From NCBI GenBank assembly GCA_902618195.1, contig CACMZO010000001.1:62001-126000 (forward strand): a stretch of 64,000 nt of DNA, given 5' to 3'. Below, piece after piece: positions 8,965 to 18,057 of this stretch. The translations under genes were made by a program, and so were the position numbers. The stretch is from an uncultured SAR116 cluster alpha proteobacterium. GTDB lineage: Bacteria > Pseudomonadota > Alphaproteobacteria > Puniceispirillales > Marisalimonadaceae. The stretch's first letter is position 1; every line of letters begins with the position of its first letter. The notes beneath the pieces were generated by a model that saw nothing but the letters and a program-made list of their open reading frames with translations, made no database searches and had not been told where the DNA came from.

Positions 8965-9996
8965 ATGATAAGCAATAAATTTTTAGATTATACTGATAAT
9001 ACAATTTTAAATAATAAAGTTATATTAGTCACAGGTGGAACAGGTTCTTTTGGAAACAGTTTTTTGAAGCATGTATTAGATAACTATACTCCTAAAAAGT
9101 TAATAATTTTATCAAGAGATGAAAACAAACAATATTTAATGGACCAAAAGTTTCAATCTCATCATAATTATAAATGCTTAAGGTTTTTTATAGGTGATGT
9201 TCGTGATATGGCTAGACTTGAAATGGCGATGAGAAATGTTGATTATGTTGTTCACGCGGCAGCTTTAAAACATGTTCCAATTGCGGAGTATAATCCTTTT
9301 GAGTGCATTAGAACAAATGTTCATGGAGCTGAAAATATTGTTACTGTAGCAATAAAATGTGGAGTAAAAAAAGTAATTGCACTTTCTACAGATAAAGCTG
9401 CTAACCCTATCAATTTATATGGGGCAAGCAAGCTAGCTTCTGATAAAATTTTTGTTTCAGGCAATAATTTAACTGGGGGTTCTACTTTATTTTCTGTAGT
9501 TAGGTATGGCAATGTTGCTGGATCAAGAGGTAGTGTCATTTTACTTTACAAAAAACTTATAGAAAATAATGCAAAATTTCTTCCAATAACAGACAATAGA
9601 ATGACTCGTTTTTGGATTTCGATAGATCAAGGTGTAAATTTTGTGATTTCATCACTTAGTATGATGACTGGAGGTGAAATATTTGTACCTAAAATACCTA
9701 GTGCCAAAGTGATTGACATTGCCAAAGTAATGGCACCTAAGATTTCTCAAAAAATCATTGGAATTAGAACAGGTGAAAAATTACACGAAATCATGATAAC
9801 ACAAGACGATGCAAGGAATACTATTGCACTAAATGATAGATATATAATAATGCCTTGGATAGATAACTGGGATTCTACTTCTTTTATCAAACTTGGAGCT
9901 AAGTCTGTAAATAATGACTTTTACTATGATAGTGAAAGCAATACTTTATGGTTAAATCAAGAAGAGATTAAAAGTTTAATTGATAATATTATATAA
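8965..9996 (+). CDS. pseB: UDP-N-acetylglucosamine 4,6-dehydratase (inverting), PseB
   Basis: VILVTGGTGSFGNSFLKHVL...STDKAANPINLYGASKLASDK...RYGNVAGSRGSVI; followed by PseC. Confidence 0.9.
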   Translation: MISNKFLDYTDNTILNNKVILVTGGTGSFGNSFLKHVLDNYTPKKLIILSRDENKQYLMDQKFQSHHNYKCLRFFIGDVRDMARLEMAMRNVDYVVHAAALKHVPIAEYNPFECIRTNVHGAENIVTVAIKCGVKKVIALSTDKAANPINLYGASKLASDKIFVSGNNLTGGSTLFSVVRYGNVAGSRGSVILLYKKLIENNAKFLPITDNRMTRFWISIDQGVNFVISSLSMMTGGEIFVPKIPSAKVIDIAKVMAPKISQKIIGIRTGEKLHEIMITQDDARNTIALNDRYIIMPWIDNWDSTSFIKLGAKSVNNDFYYDSESNTLWLNQEEIKSLIDNII

Positions 9997-10004
9997 ATTA
10001 GTAA

Positions 10005-11162
10005 ATGATACCTTATGCAAAACAAAGTATAGATAAACAAGATATAAAAGAAGTAGTTTCTGTTTTAAAATCTGACATGATCACACAAGGTCCAGTTGTA
10101 CCAAGATTTGAAAAACTCGTTGCATCATATGTATCTTCAAAATATGCTGTAGCAACTAATTCAGCAACGTCAGCTTTACACATTGCCTGCTTATCATTAG
10201 ATTTAGAAAAAAATGATATATTATGGACTGTTGGAAACACTTTTGTTTCTTCAGCTAACTGTGGAATATACTGTGGATCCTCAGTAGATTTTGTCGATAT
10301 TAATTTAAATACTTATAACATATGTGTAGACAGTTTAGAGGAGAAACTAATATTAGCAAAAAAAATAAATAAATTACCTAAAATTTTAATTTGTGTTCAT
10401 TATGCTGGGCAAAGTCCAGAAATGAAAAAAATTTATTTGTTAAAAAAAGAATTTGGCTTCAAAATAATCGAAGATGCTTCTCATGCTATTGGAGCTAAAT
10501 ATTTAGATAAACATGTGGGGTCTTGTCAATTTAGTGACATAACAATTTTTAGTTTTCATCCGGTAAAAATTATTACAACTGGTGAAGGAGGTATGGCCTT
10601 AACAAATAAAAAAAAATTAGCTGATAGAATGCGTTTATTAAGATCTCATGGTATAACTAGAGATAAAAAACAGATAATAGGTACATTATCTTCTGAGATT
10701 TGGAATTATCAACAAATCCTTTTAGGATTTCATTATAGGTTGACGGATATTCAAGCAGCATTAGGATGTAGTCAAATTAAAAAAATTGAAAAATTTTTAA
10801 ATAAGAGACGAGCCATTGCATATAAATATGATAAGTCTTTTGAAAAAACTCAATTTTTAATACCTTGGCAGGATCCAAATACTTCATCTAGTTATCATTT
10901 ATATCCATTAAAATTAAAAAAGATTAAACAAAAGAAAACCCAAAAAAACTTATATAATAAACTACATAAATTAGGTATAGGCGTAAATCTTCATTATATT
11001 CCTGTTTATTTGCATCCTTATTATCAAAAACTAGGTTTCAAAAGAGGTTATTGTCCAAATACTGAAGATTTTTTTAGAAAAACATTAAGTTTGCCAATAT
11101 TTCCAGATTTAAAATTAAACCAGCAAAAACATGTTATTGATTGTTTAATTAAAATTATGTAA
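10005..11162 (+). CDS. pseC: UDP-4-amino-4,6-dideoxy-N-acetyl-beta-L-altrosamine transaminase, PseC (DegT/DnrJ/EryC1)
   Basis: MIPYAKQSIDKQDIKEVVSVLKSDMITQGP...EDASHAIGAKY...IFSFHPVKIITTGEGGM; adjacent to pseB. Confidence 0.9.
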   Translation: MIPYAKQSIDKQDIKEVVSVLKSDMITQGPVVPRFEKLVASYVSSKYAVATNSATSALHIACLSLDLEKNDILWTVGNTFVSSANCGIYCGSSVDFVDINLNTYNICVDSLEEKLILAKKINKLPKILICVHYAGQSPEMKKIYLLKKEFGFKIIEDASHAIGAKYLDKHVGSCQFSDITIFSFHPVKIITTGEGGMALTNKKKLADRMRLLRSHGITRDKKQIIGTLSSEIWNYQQILLGFHYRLTDIQAALGCSQIKKIEKFLNKRRAIAYKYDKSFEKTQFLIPWQDPNTSSSYHLYPLKLKKIKQKKTQKNLYNKLHKLGIGVNLHYIPVYLHPYYQKLGFKRGYCPNTEDFFRKTLSLPIFPDLKLNQQKHVIDCLIKIM

Positions 11163-11205
11163 TTTCATCAATTAAAATATTCTCTAAATTTAAAAATTAA
11201 AAAAA

Positions 11206-12183
11206 ATGAAATATAAATCAAAAAATATATTTATTACTGGAGGTGCTGGATTTATTGGAAGTCATGTCGTTAAAAAATTAGTAAAAGAAGGACATAAAGT
11301 TACTGTTTATGATTCATTTATTGTTTATACGAAACCTAATTCAGAAATAAAATCGTTAGATTATAATGAAAGATTAAAAGACGTATTTAATGAAATAAAT
11401 TTGGTAAGGGGTGATACTCTTAATAAAGATTTTCTTAGAAGAACATTAAATGATTTAAAACCAGATGTGATAATTCATATGGCTGCTATGCCTTTGGCCG
11501 CGTTAGCCTTAGAACAAACTGAAGAGGCTTTTAATTCAATTTTAACAAGTACTCAAAACATTTTAGAAATAATGAGAGATTTCAAACATAATTGTAGAAT
11601 TACATATATATCTTCAAGCATGGTATATGGTGATTTTTTGACTAATCCGGTAAATGAGCTTCATGATAAAAGCCCAAAAGATATATATGGAGCATTTAAA
11701 TTAGCTGGAGAATATATTGTAAGCGGTTATGCTAAAAATTACCAGTTAGATACAGTAATTTTAAGACCTTCTGCAGTATATGGGCCTCTTGATGCTAACA
11801 ATCGTGTAATAAGAAAGTTTATCAATAACGCTATTAATGAACTTCCTATTACAATTGATGGTGATGGAGGATTGAAAATGGATTTTACGTATGTTGAAGA
11901 TGCTGCAGATGCAATAATTTTAGCTTCTTTATCAAAAAAAACGCGAAATAAAACTTATAATATAACAAGAGGAGCTTCTTCTTCATTAAAAGAGCTTGTA
12001 GAAGTTCTTAAAAAAAGCTTTCCAAAATTAGAAATTTTATTTAGACCAGTTCCAAATCATATTCCAAGTAGAGGTACTTTAGATATTTCAGAGGCAAAAA
12101 AAGATTTCAATTTTTCACCTAAAATTAGTCTTGAAATTGGTGTGAACAAATATATTAATCATTTAAGAAATTATGAGTTTTAA
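11206..12183 (+). CDS. NAD-dependent epimerase/dehydratase (extended SDR)
   Basis: NIFITGGAGFIGSHVVKKL...ITYISSSMVYGD...DIYGAFKLAGE. Confidence 0.88.
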   Translation: MKYKSKNIFITGGAGFIGSHVVKKLVKEGHKVTVYDSFIVYTKPNSEIKSLDYNERLKDVFNEINLVRGDTLNKDFLRRTLNDLKPDVIIHMAAMPLAALALEQTEEAFNSILTSTQNILEIMRDFKHNCRITYISSSMVYGDFLTNPVNELHDKSPKDIYGAFKLAGEYIVSGYAKNYQLDTVILRPSAVYGPLDANNRVIRKFINNAINELPITIDGDGGLKMDFTYVEDAADAIILASLSKKTRNKTYNITRGASSSLKELVEVLKKSFPKLEILFRPVPNHIPSRGTLDISEAKKDFNFSPKISLEIGVNKYINHLRNYEF

Positions 12184-12829
12184 GTTAAAATTAAATGAAC
12201 AATTGATAATTTTTGGTACAGGGTCTCAAGCTTCATATGTTATTGACAATTTAAATCTCAATGAAGAAAGTAAAAAAAATCTTTCATTTGTTAATTTAGA
12301 AAATAAAAGTATGGATTTTCAACACTTATCAGGGTTTAAAATTTTTAATGATATAAAAGTGGCAAATTCTTATGCACAAAAAAAATCATCTTATTCAATA
12401 GTAGCACATGGAAATCTCTCTTTAAAATTAGATATATTAAGACAAATTGAAAAAGTGAATTTTATTAACGCCATACATGAAAATACAAGTATATCAAAGT
12501 CAGTTTCAATTGGTTGTGGTAATATCATTAATTCAGGAGCTATTATTTTGCCAAATGTTGTTATAGGCTCACATTGTATAATTCATTCAGGATGCGTAAT
12601 AGAACATGATTGTCAGATTAATGATTCCTCGAATATTGCACCTGGAGTTGTTTTAGCGGGAGGAGTTATAATAGGTAAAAATACATACATTTATACGGGT
12701 GCTAAAATTGGACCAAAAATAACAATTGGAGATAATTGTATAATTGGAGCAGGCTCTTTAGTCTTGAATGATATTCCCTCAGGAGTTAAAGCCTTTGGAT
12801 CTCCGGCAAAAATTGTTGAGAAAATTTAA
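12173..12829 (+). CDS. NeuD/PglD-family sugar acyltransferase (left-handed beta-helix)
   Basis: LIIFGTGSQASYVIDNL N-terminal region then hexapeptide repeats (IGCGNIINSGAIILPNVVIGSHCIIHSGCVIEHDC...). Confidence 0.85.
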   Translation: MSFKLKLNEQLIIFGTGSQASYVIDNLNLNEESKKNLSFVNLENKSMDFQHLSGFKIFNDIKVANSYAQKKSSYSIVAHGNLSLKLDILRQIEKVNFINAIHENTSISKSVSIGCGNIINSGAIILPNVVIGSHCIIHSGCVIEHDCQINDSSNIAPGVVLAGGVIIGKNTYIYTGAKIGPKITIGDNCIIGAGSLVLNDIPSGVKAFGSPAKIVEKI

Positions 12830-13935
12830 TGTCAGATATACCTTTTCTAAGATTAGATCGTCAGTTTAATGATTTGAAAGATGAAATTATTCCTGAAATA
12901 ACAAAGGTACTAAAATCTGGCAATGTTCTTCAAGGGCCAAATACTCTAAACTTAGAAGATCGAATATCAAAACTTTTTAAGAAAAAGTACTGTGTTTTAG
13001 TTAATAGTGGTACTGACGCATTAAGTTTTTCTTTGTCTTCATTGAACTTAAAAGTTGGGAGTAGAATTGCTGTAACTTCAATGTCATTTATAGCTTCTGC
13101 TTCTGTTATTTTACAGAACAATTTCGTACCTGTTTTTGTGGACATCTGTCCAGACACAATGCTGATGGATAATTCTAAATTGTTAAAATTAATTGAAGAA
13201 AGAAAAATAGATGCAATTATTTCAGTACATTTGTATGGACAAATTCATCCTTTAGAGAGTTTGTCTGATATAGTAAAAAAGTATAAAATACCAATTATAG
13301 AAGATGCTGCTCAAGCTCTAGGAGCAAAAAGGTTTGATTGTAATCCTGGACAATTTGGAAAGGTTACTTGCTTAAGTTTTGATCCTACAAAAGTTATTGG
13401 AGCTTACGGATCAGGTGGTGCAATCGTAACAGATTCAAATGAAATTGCAAAACATATCAAAATGCTTAGATATCATGGAAATTACGATGGCATAAATAAA
13501 ATTACAGGCTTTAATAGTCAAATGGCAGAAATTCAAGCTGTTATAATTAATAAAAAATTTGACTATTTATGTAAATGGCAAGATAAAAGAAGTAAAATAG
13601 CTAATATTTTTAAAAACGAATTGACAAGTGAAAAAGATATTTCATTTTTTAAAGTTTTAAAGGATAATATACACAATTATCATAAGTTTGTTATTAAATG
13701 TGAACAAAGAGACAAATTAGCCAACTATTTATATCAAAATGGCATTGAGACAAAAATACATTACAAAACACCACTTCACAAACATAATCAATTTAAGTCT
13801 TATTTAAATGACAGTATTAAACTGGCTAAAGTAGAAGAATTATCTGAGAAAATTATTTCGTTACCAATATATCCTGAATTAGAAGAAAAAGAGATAGTAA
13901 AGATAGTTAAAAAAATAAAGTGTTTTTACATTTAA
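12829..13935 (+). CDS. DegT/DnrJ/EryC1/StrS family sugar aminotransferase (LegC/PglE-like)
   Basis: VLQGPNTLNLEDRISKLF...IPIIEDAAQALGAKR...LSFDPTKVIGAYGSGGAIVT. Confidence 0.87.
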   Translation: MSDIPFLRLDRQFNDLKDEIIPEITKVLKSGNVLQGPNTLNLEDRISKLFKKKYCVLVNSGTDALSFSLSSLNLKVGSRIAVTSMSFIASASVILQNNFVPVFVDICPDTMLMDNSKLLKLIEERKIDAIISVHLYGQIHPLESLSDIVKKYKIPIIEDAAQALGAKRFDCNPGQFGKVTCLSFDPTKVIGAYGSGGAIVTDSNEIAKHIKMLRYHGNYDGINKITGFNSQMAEIQAVIINKKFDYLCKWQDKRSKIANIFKNELTSEKDISFFKVLKDNIHNYHKFVIKCEQRDKLANYLYQNGIETKIHYKTPLHKHNQFKSYLNDSIKLAKVEELSEKIISLPIYPELEEKEIVKIVKKIKCFYI

Positions 13936-13971
13936 AATAAAAGATATTGGAAAAATAAAAAAATTATTAGT

Positions 13972-14982
13972 ATGAAAAAAGTTTTATTTTGCTTTGATGC
14001 TTCAAAATTCATAGGCGGTGGACATGCTTATAGAAGTCTTGCTCTTGCTGACGCATTGCACGATATGGGATGGGAAATATTTGTTGCATCAAGTTCTAAT
14101 GTGAGAAAACAATTTACTCAAATTTCTAAATTTAATTTTGTAGAAATTGATTTTGGGTCTGAATTTTCTGCAAATCATCTTTTACAAAACATAGATTTTT
14201 TAGATTTATTAATTATAGATCATTATCAATTAGACATAAACTTTGAAATTAAATTTAAAAATATTGCAAAGAACATTTTGGTAATTGATGACTTGGCTAA
14301 TAGAAAACACTTCTGTAATTATTTAATCGATCAAACTATAGGGAGGAAATTTACTGACTATAATAATTTAGTTCCTGTTCATTGTAAATTATTACTCGGA
14401 TCAAGTTTTTGTCTTTTAAGAAAACAGTTTAAACATGAAAGAAAAAAGGTGAATTTTAATAAAAGATGTAAAAAATTAAAAAATGTATTAATCTCATTTG
14501 GTGCAAGCGATCCACACTTTTTAACAGAAAAGATTCTAAATCATATTTTACATTTAAATTTAGGCTTAAATTTGCAAATCATTATAGGTAATTATATAAG
14601 CTCAAACAATATCTTTAAATTAGAGACAAAATATCAAAATATTCAAATTTTAAAGAATGTATCCAATATGGCTGAGATTATGGCAAAATCTGATTTGTCT
14701 ATTGGTGCAGCAGGAGTATCATCTTGGGAAAGGTGTTCAGTAGGATTGCCTTCATTAGTTATAGTGACAGCTGATAATCAAGATCTTATAGCTCAAAATT
14801 TACATAATAAAGGTGCAATAAAAAATTTTGGTTCTTACAAAAAGCTTTCATTAAAAGATCTTGGCAATGAATTAATTTATTTAAAAAATAATCCCAAAAA
14901 ATTAAATGTAATGTCAAAAACTGCTTCTAAATTGTGCGATGGAAATGGTGTTAATAGAACTTTGAAGGAACTAATTATATGA
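13972..14982 (+). CDS. pseG: UDP-2,4-diacetamido-2,4,6-trideoxy-beta-L-altropyranose hydrolase, PseG
   Basis: FCFDASKFIGGGHAYRSLALADAL...LLIIDHYQLD...IDDLANRKHFCNYLIDQT; C-terminal GT28-like fold motifs. Confidence 0.88.
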   Translation: MKKVLFCFDASKFIGGGHAYRSLALADALHDMGWEIFVASSSNVRKQFTQISKFNFVEIDFGSEFSANHLLQNIDFLDLLIIDHYQLDINFEIKFKNIAKNILVIDDLANRKHFCNYLIDQTIGRKFTDYNNLVPVHCKLLLGSSFCLLRKQFKHERKKVNFNKRCKKLKNVLISFGASDPHFLTEKILNHILHLNLGLNLQIIIGNYISSNNIFKLETKYQNIQILKNVSNMAEIMAKSDLSIGAAGVSSWERCSVGLPSLVIVTADNQDLIAQNLHNKGAIKNFGSYKKLSLKDLGNELIYLKNNPKKLNVMSKTASKLCDGNGVNRTLKELII

Positions 14983-15650
14983 GCAAATTATGGTTATCAA
15001 AACCAAGAAATATGCTAGTTTTAGTTGATAATGAAAGCTGGATAACACCTTATGCAAAAAAGTTAGTAAATTTGATTAAAAAAGAAGGTGATAATGCAAA
15101 ATTTATTAAAAACCATAAAAATATTACTGAAAATTCAATTTGTTTTATTTTGGGTTGTGTAAATATAATCCCAAACATTTATTTACAAAAAGCTTATAAA
15201 GCTCTTGTGATTCATGAGAGCGCATTGCCTTTAGGTAAAGGATTTTCCCCATTGTCATGGCAAATTATTGAAGGAAAAAATCAAATTCCAATTTGCTTAT
15301 TTGAAGCAAACAATAAAGTAGATTCTGGAAATATAATTTTTAAAGATTTAATGTCTTTTGATGGCCACGAACTAATAGATGAATTGAGACAAAAACAAGG
15401 CAATAAGACAATTGACTTATGCATGAAATTTGTTCGCAGTAAAAAAATACCAAAAAGTTTGCCGCAATTGGGAGATGAAACTTTTTATAACTTGAGAAAA
15501 CCTGAAGATAGTGAATTAAATATTAAGAAATCAATTGAAAACCAGTTTAATTTGTTAAGAATTGTAGATAATGACAAATACCCTGCTTTTTTTTGGTATA
15601 ATGGTTTTAAGTATAGATTAAATATTAAAAAATGGAAAACAGATGAATAA
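14979..15650 (+). CDS. Formyltransferase-like protein 1 (methionyl-tRNA formyltransferase fold)
   Basis: KALVIHESALPLGKGFSPLSW...EANNKVDSGNIIFK. Confidence 0.75.
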   Translation: MSKLWLSKPRNMLVLVDNESWITPYAKKLVNLIKKEGDNAKFIKNHKNITENSICFILGCVNIIPNIYLQKAYKALVIHESALPLGKGFSPLSWQIIEGKNQIPICLFEANNKVDSGNIIFKDLMSFDGHELIDELRQKQGNKTIDLCMKFVRSKKIPKSLPQLGDETFYNLRKPEDSELNIKKSIENQFNLLRIVDNDKYPAFFWYNGFKYRLNIKKWKTDE

Positions 15651-16323
15651 CTATATTTTAGCTACTATTAAACCTTGGAATATTAAAATGTATCATGAAA
15701 AAATTAAAAAAATTCCAGGAAATTGGTTTCTAATCGAAAATCCTGAATTATTAAATATTGATTATATAAAAAAAATTAATCCAAAATTAATATTTTTCCC
15801 TCACTGGTCTTGGAAAGTTAGTGAAGAAATAATCAATAATTTTGAATGCATTTGTTTTCACATGACAGATTTGCCATATGGAAAAGGGGGGTCACCACTT
15901 CAAAATCTTATTGTAAGAAGTCATAAAGAAACCGTTGTAAGTGCGCTCAAAATGGAGTCTGAGTATGACTCAGGGCCAATTTATTTCAAAGAAAAACTTA
16001 AATTAGAAGGTTCTGCACATCAGATTTTTAAAAAATTTTCAATTATAACTTTTAAATTAATTAAAAAAATTGTTGATAAAAAACCAATTCCAATTAAGCA
16101 ATATGGTGTTTCAACTTTTTTTAATAGAAGAAAAAAAGAAGAAAGTTTAATTCCTAGCAATACAAGTTTAGAACAGATATATGATCATATTAGAATGTTG
16201 GACGCACCAACTTATCCAAAAGCTTTTATTCGATGGGGTTCAAAAGTTATTGAGTTTGAAAATGCAGAAATAATTGATAATAAAATCAATGCAAAGGTAT
16301 GTATTTATGAAACAAAAAAATGA
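15643..16323 (+). CDS. Formyltransferase-like protein 2
   Basis: CICFHMTDLPYGKGGSPLQNLIV...ALKMESEYDSGPIYFKEKL. Confidence 0.78.
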   Translation: MNNYILATIKPWNIKMYHEKIKKIPGNWFLIENPELLNIDYIKKINPKLIFFPHWSWKVSEEIINNFECICFHMTDLPYGKGGSPLQNLIVRSHKETVVSALKMESEYDSGPIYFKEKLKLEGSAHQIFKKFSIITFKLIKKIVDKKPIPIKQYGVSTFFNRRKKEESLIPSNTSLEQIYDHIRMLDAPTYPKAFIRWGSKVIEFENAEIIDNKINAKVCIYETKK

Positions 16324-17008
16324 TATATTTAATGAAAAGGTTTTAGTAGTTGTAGCACACCCTGATGATGAAGTATTAGGATGTGGTGGAACTATCATCA
16401 AACACAAACAAGCTAATGACAAAGTTAAAATTATTTTTCTTGCAGATGGCATTTCATCTAGGAAAAATAATACCAATTTTAAAGAAATTGAGCTTAGAAG
16501 GAAACATGCAATTAGTTCATCAAAAATTATGGGCATTAATGATATTAAATTTTTTGATTTCCCAGATAATAGCCTTGATAGTGTCCAATTACTGAAAATC
16601 ATAAAAAAAGTGGAGGAGATTGTTAGAAAGTATAAACCAACAATTATTTATACACATCATGGAGGTGATTTAAATATAGATCATAGAATTGTTCATCAAG
16701 CTGTTATGACTGCATGCAGACCAATCACAGATAGTGTTTGTAAAAAAATTTTATGTTTTGAAGTGTTGTCAAGTACAGAATGGTCAAATCAATCAATTGG
16801 TTATAATTTTATACCTAACACATTTATAGATATAAGCTTACAATTAAAAACCAAGATAAAAGCTCTAAAAGCTTACAAGAAAGAAATTAAGAAGTTTCCT
16901 CACCCTAGATCTGTTAAATCTGTAAATTCTCTTGCATATCTTAGAGGATCAGAAGTTGGGCTTGAAGCATGTGAAGCTTTTGTCAACATAAGAGAGATCA
17001 TAAAATAA
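16307..17008 (+). CDS. PIG-L family deacetylase
   Basis: VLVVVAHPDDEVLGCGGTIIKH...IIYTHHGGDLNIDHRIVHQAVMTACRP; ATG 16307 preferred. Confidence 0.92.
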   Translation: MKQKNDIFNEKVLVVVAHPDDEVLGCGGTIIKHKQANDKVKIIFLADGISSRKNNTNFKEIELRRKHAISSSKIMGINDIKFFDFPDNSLDSVQLLKIIKKVEEIVRKYKPTIIYTHHGGDLNIDHRIVHQAVMTACRPITDSVCKKILCFEVLSSTEWSNQSIGYNFIPNTFIDISLQLKTKIKALKAYKKEIKKFPHPRSVKSVNSLAYLRGSEVGLEACEAFVNIREIIK

Positions 17009-18057
17009 TGTTTAATAAGATGAATATAGATGGAATTGAAATTTCAGAAACCACACCGCCTTACATCATTGCTGAAATGTCTGGAAATCACAACGGAGAT
17101 TTAAATCGTGCACTTAAATTAATTGAATTAGCAAAAGAATCTGGTGCAAGTGCAGTTAAACTTCAAACTTACACCCCTGACACTATGACAATAAATCATA
17201 AAAGTTCTGATTTCATGGTAAAAGAAGGCTTGTGGAAAGGTTATTCATTATATGATTTGTATGAAATGGCTCATACTCCATGGGAATGGCATAAAGCTCT
17301 ATATGATAAAGGTAAACAAATTGGAATAACAGTGTTTAGCACACCATTTGATAATACATCTGTAGATTTTTTAGAAAGTCTTAATACACCGGTTTACAAA
17401 ATATCTTCTTTTGAAAATTGTGATATTCCACTTATTAGAAAAATTGCTTCAACAAAAAAACCAGTAATCATGTCAACAGGAATGTCAAATCTAAGTGAGA
17501 TTGAAGATTCAGTGTATAACTTGAAAAAATATGGTTGTAATAATTTAGCATTGCTTCATTGTGTTTCTGGTTATCCAACACAAATTGATGAATCTAATTT
17601 ACACACAATAATAGATTTGAAAAATAAATTTAAAACAATAATTGGACTATCAGACCATACTATGGGTAACATAACATCAATTGTTGCAATTGGTTTAGGC
17701 GCTAAAATTATAGAAAAGCATTTTACTTTAAATAGAGCGGATGGTGGTCCTGACTCATCTTTTTCATTACATAAAGAAGAATTAAAAAACCTTGTAAATG
17801 ATTGTAATCAAGCGTTCTTATCATTAGGAAATATTAATTATGAAAAAAAGCCATCTGAAAAAAATAGTTTTATTTTTCGAAGGTCAGTTTATGTTGTAAA
17901 AAATGTTGAAGAAGGTGAAGCTTTTACAAAAGAAAATATTAGAGTTATAAGACCAGGGTTTGGATCACAACCAAAAACATATGATCAAATTTTAGGAAAA
18001 AAATCAAACAGAAAACTTCATAAGGGAACCCCATTTTCAATGGAGTTTCTATCTTGA
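17008..18057 (+). CDS. pseI: Pseudaminic acid synthase, PseI
   Basis: PPYIIAEMSGNHNGDLNRALKLIELAKESGASAVKLQTYTPDTMT...LHCVSGYPT...IGLSDHTMG; C-terminal SAF domain. Confidence 0.93.
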   Translation: MFNKMNIDGIEISETTPPYIIAEMSGNHNGDLNRALKLIELAKESGASAVKLQTYTPDTMTINHKSSDFMVKEGLWKGYSLYDLYEMAHTPWEWHKALYDKGKQIGITVFSTPFDNTSVDFLESLNTPVYKISSFENCDIPLIRKIASTKKPVIMSTGMSNLSEIEDSVYNLKKYGCNNLALLHCVSGYPTQIDESNLHTIIDLKNKFKTIIGLSDHTMGNITSIVAIGLGAKIIEKHFTLNRADGGPDSSFSLHKEELKNLVNDCNQAFLSLGNINYEKKPSEKNSFIFRRSVYVVKNVEEGEAFTKENIRVIRPGFGSQPKTYDQILGKKSNRKLHKGTPFSMEFLS

